DNA from: Candidatus Gastranaerophilales bacterium
GTDB taxonomy: Bacteria > Cyanobacteriota > Vampirovibrionia > Gastranaerophilales > Gastranaerophilaceae
Assembly: GCA_900766355.1 (NCBI GenBank)
Contig: CAAFVD010000071.1
Span: 1-7,357 of the forward strand
Length of the DNA stretch: 7,357 nucleotides
Direction: 5' to 3'
In this document: positions 6,884 through 7,357 of the stretch, one piece after another
How the letters are laid out: each line of letters opens with the position of its first letter
Numbering within the stretch: the first letter of the stretch is position 1
Notes under the pieces: generated by a model
The model's input: only the letters and a program-made list of their open reading frames with translations
Databases searched by the model: none
What the model was told of the DNA's origin: nothing
Made by a program: the position numbers and the translations under genes

Positions 6884-6888
6884 AAAAA
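6874..6888 (-). terminator. Two T-runs (T5 and T7) flanking the ORF start: probable Pol III terminator of the tRNA
   Basis: On the minus strand TTTTT (6888-6884) is followed by ATG (6883-6881) and TTTTTTT (6880-6874). Runs of four or more T on the non-template strand terminate eukaryotic RNA polymerase III, and these are the first after the tRNA. T7 encodes the Phe-Phe and first base of Ser after the start Met. The same arrangement is conserved in copy B (127-141). The terminator is thus supplied by element sequence. Confidence 0.7.
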
Positions 6889-6905
6889 TTTAAACACCTT
6901 CGACG

Positions 6906-6916
6906 GGATTCGAACC
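6906..6916 (-). promoter_or_regulatory. tRNA internal promoter B box, split by the insertion point
   Basis: GGTTCGAATCC is a perfect match to the B-box pattern GGTTCGANTCC. The boundary of the 16-nt duplication falls inside it, between 6910 and 6911. The upstream tRNA keeps a full B box while the copy at 148-163 has only AATCC. The first-strand nick was therefore made within the T-loop. Confidence 0.88.
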
Positions 6917-6949
6917 CGCAACCCTTGGATTAAAAGTCCAAAGCTCTAA

Positions 6950-6960
6950 CCATTGAGCTA
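6950..6960 (-). promoter_or_regulatory. tRNA internal promoter A box
   Basis: TAGCTCAATGG matches the eukaryotic A-box pattern TRGYNNARNNG at every fixed position. Together with the B box it recruits TFIIIC and so directs RNA polymerase III transcription from just upstream of 6967. Confidence 0.85.
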
Positions 6961-6967
6961 CGGAGGT

Positions 6968-7086
6968 ATTCATGAAATTTTTAAGTATTAATTCCAAAAA
7001 CATAATTCAGATTTAATTCCATAGAAAATTGCCCTTTAAACAAGCCTATTATTGTGGTCAGAAAAAAGTCATTTCACAAATTCTCA
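6968..7086. promoter_or_regulatory. 119-bp divergent intergenic region between tRNA-Lys and the eIF4E-family gene
   Basis: This AT-rich spacer must hold the Pol II promoter and 5' UTR of the plus-strand eIF4E-family gene as well as the 5' flank of the minus-strand tRNA gene. I see no convincing TATA or other core promoter element. The plus-strand eIF4E frame has in-frame stops at 6973, 6982 and 7003 and no ATG before 7087. Confidence 0.4.
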
Positions 7087-7337
7087 ATGTCAAGAGAAAA
7101 GTCCACATGTCCTCATTTAATCAAAGAGAAAAATATAACATTCCATGAGCTCAAAGAAAAATGGACATTTTACTATTTGATTCCAAATCGTCAAAATACA
7201 CCCGGCAAAACATGGGATAATTTTTTACGTAAATTCTATGATTTCCAATCATTTGAAGATTATTGGGCCATCATCAACACCATTGAATCTGCTTCATTAC
7301 TTATAAAAGGCTGTAGGTATTATATCTTTAAGAATAA
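7087..7337 (+). CDS. eIF4E-family mRNA cap-binding protein, N-terminal 83 residues (truncated by contig end)
   Basis: eIF4E binds the mRNA 5' cap and recruits eIF4G for translation initiation in the cytoplasm. The reading frame shows the family's N-terminal core: FHELKEKWTFYYL (HxL at 20-22, W26) matching the HPL...RW region; GKTWDNFLRKFYDF (W43), matching human cap-stacking W56; and FEDYWAIINTI (W60), matching human W73, which binds eIF4G and 4E-BPs. CRYYIFKN then corresponds to the CDYSLFKD segment. W43 to W60 has the same 17-residue spacing as in human eIF4E; a 4-residue insertion precedes W43, and Tyr replaces human W46. The second cap-stacking Trp lies beyond the end. ATG 7087 is the first in-frame Met after the stop at 7003-7005. 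The retained W43 favours a class I-type protein over the 4EHP class. No intron is seen. Confidence 0.88.
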
Positions 7338-7357
7338 AGATCGGAAGAGCACACGTC
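7338..7357 (+). other. Illumina TruSeq adapter sequence (not genomic)
   Basis: The last 20 bases, AGATCGGAAGAGCACACGTC, are the start of the standard Illumina TruSeq read-1 adapter. They interrupt the eIF4E-family reading frame in place of the expected conserved sequence. This is untrimmed adapter at the end of a short-read contig and should be removed before annotation. Confidence 0.97.

Larger units (their letters stand above)
164..6894 (-). mobile_element. Full-length non-LTR retrotransposon with restriction-like endonuclease, inserted at a tRNA-Lys gene 3' end (copy A)
   Basis: The element is about 6.7 kb with a single long ORF, an 11-nt leader and a short 3' UTR, and it has no terminal repeats. 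The encoded reverse transcriptase followed by a CCHC knuckle and a PD-(D/E)xK-type endonuclease places it with the early-branching, single-ORF non-LTR elements (R2, R4, NeSL, CRE groups), which are known for insertion into multicopy RNA genes. The boundaries are inferred: the 5' limit is the base after the tRNA discriminator, and the 3' limit is where copy A stops before the repeated tRNA 3' end. A short A-rich terminus makes the 3' boundary uncertain by about 3 nt. The ORF is intact, so the copy is likely young. Exact clade assignment needs an RT phylogeny. Confidence 0.9.
6895..6967 (-). tRNA. tRNA-Lys (anticodon UUU)
   Basis: A 73-nt cloverleaf without intron. The acceptor is ACCTCCG/CGAAGGT with one C5-A68 mismatch, the D-stem GCTC/GAGC, the anticodon stem TTGGA/TCCAA with loop CTTTTAA (anticodon TTT at 6932-6934), the T-stem GCGGG/CCCGT with loop TTCGAAT, and the discriminator is G73, as is usual for eukaryotic tRNA-Lys. 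CCA is not encoded. It decodes AAA/AAG lysine codons. The gene reads directly into the retrotransposon: the first element base follows the discriminator. The last 16 nt recur at 148-163. The mismatch lies in this repeated part, which leaves open that the 3' end came with the element. Confidence 0.93.

Noticed and set aside
1..6910. Direct repeats at 1-163 and 6734-6910 as long terminal repeats
   Set aside because: The repeats contain the start of the protein-coding region and tRNA sequence, there is no matching repeat at copy A's own 3' end, and the protein has no integrase, protease or gag features. Tandem copies explain them.
1..6910. A circular molecule or a concatemer assembled from a single copy
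   Set aside because: The two overlapping ends differ by 6 substitutions plus 3 near the edge and a 14-nt gap, so they are separate copies. A join between separate loci during assembly is not excluded.
6895..6967. A prokaryotic integrative element using a tRNA attachment site
   Set aside because: The inserted DNA encodes a non-LTR retrotransposon and no integrase, and the neighbouring gene is eukaryotic eIF4E.

Overview
The window is a short-read contig piece from an AT-rich, gene-dense eukaryotic nuclear genome. The evidence is a eukaryotic-type tRNA gene with perfect internal A and B boxes, the N-terminal half of a eukaryotic cap-binding protein (eIF4E family), and a complete non-LTR retrotransposon. 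Asn-rich low-complexity tracts and short intergenic spacing would suit an amoeboid protist or an early-diverging fungus, but the lineage cannot be fixed from the sequence. The last 20 bases are Illumina adapter, so the genomic sequence stops at 7337.

Layout, read on the minus strand (the element's sense direction): a tRNA-Lys(UUU) gene (6967 to 6895) is followed with no spacer by a full-length retrotransposon, here called copy A (6894 to 164). Copy A has an 11-nt leader, one intact 2208-codon ORF (6883 to 257) and a 93-nt 3' UTR with a GC-rich hairpin. After copy A come exactly the last 16 nt of the tRNA gene again (163 to 148), and then the 5' end of a second, diverged copy B running off the window (147 to 1). 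On the plus strand, divergent from the tRNA and 119 bp away, an eIF4E-family gene starts at 7087 and is cut off by the contig end.

The retrotransposon protein has, in order: two C2H2 zinc fingers, an Ile-Pro repeat region, a basic nuclear-localisation-like cluster, Asn-rich linkers, three further C2H2-type fingers (one lacking a cysteine), a reverse transcriptase with intact F/YADD-type active site, a CCHC zinc knuckle, a restriction-like endonuclease of the R2/NeSL type, and an acidic tail with a SUMO-interacting-like motif. All catalytic residues recognised by eye are present, so copy A looks recently active.

The most interesting feature is the junction. The element lies at the exact 3' end of a tRNA gene, and both junctions carry the same 16 nt of tRNA 3' sequence. 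The target nick therefore falls inside the B box/T-loop, and the tRNA gene remains complete. The element's start codon sits between two T-runs that can serve as the Pol III terminator of the tRNA. This suggests a site-specific, tRNA-3'-end-targeting retrotransposon with a restriction-like endonuclease. It may preserve its host tRNA gene and may use tRNA 3'-end processing to define its RNA 5' end. Those last two points are inference.
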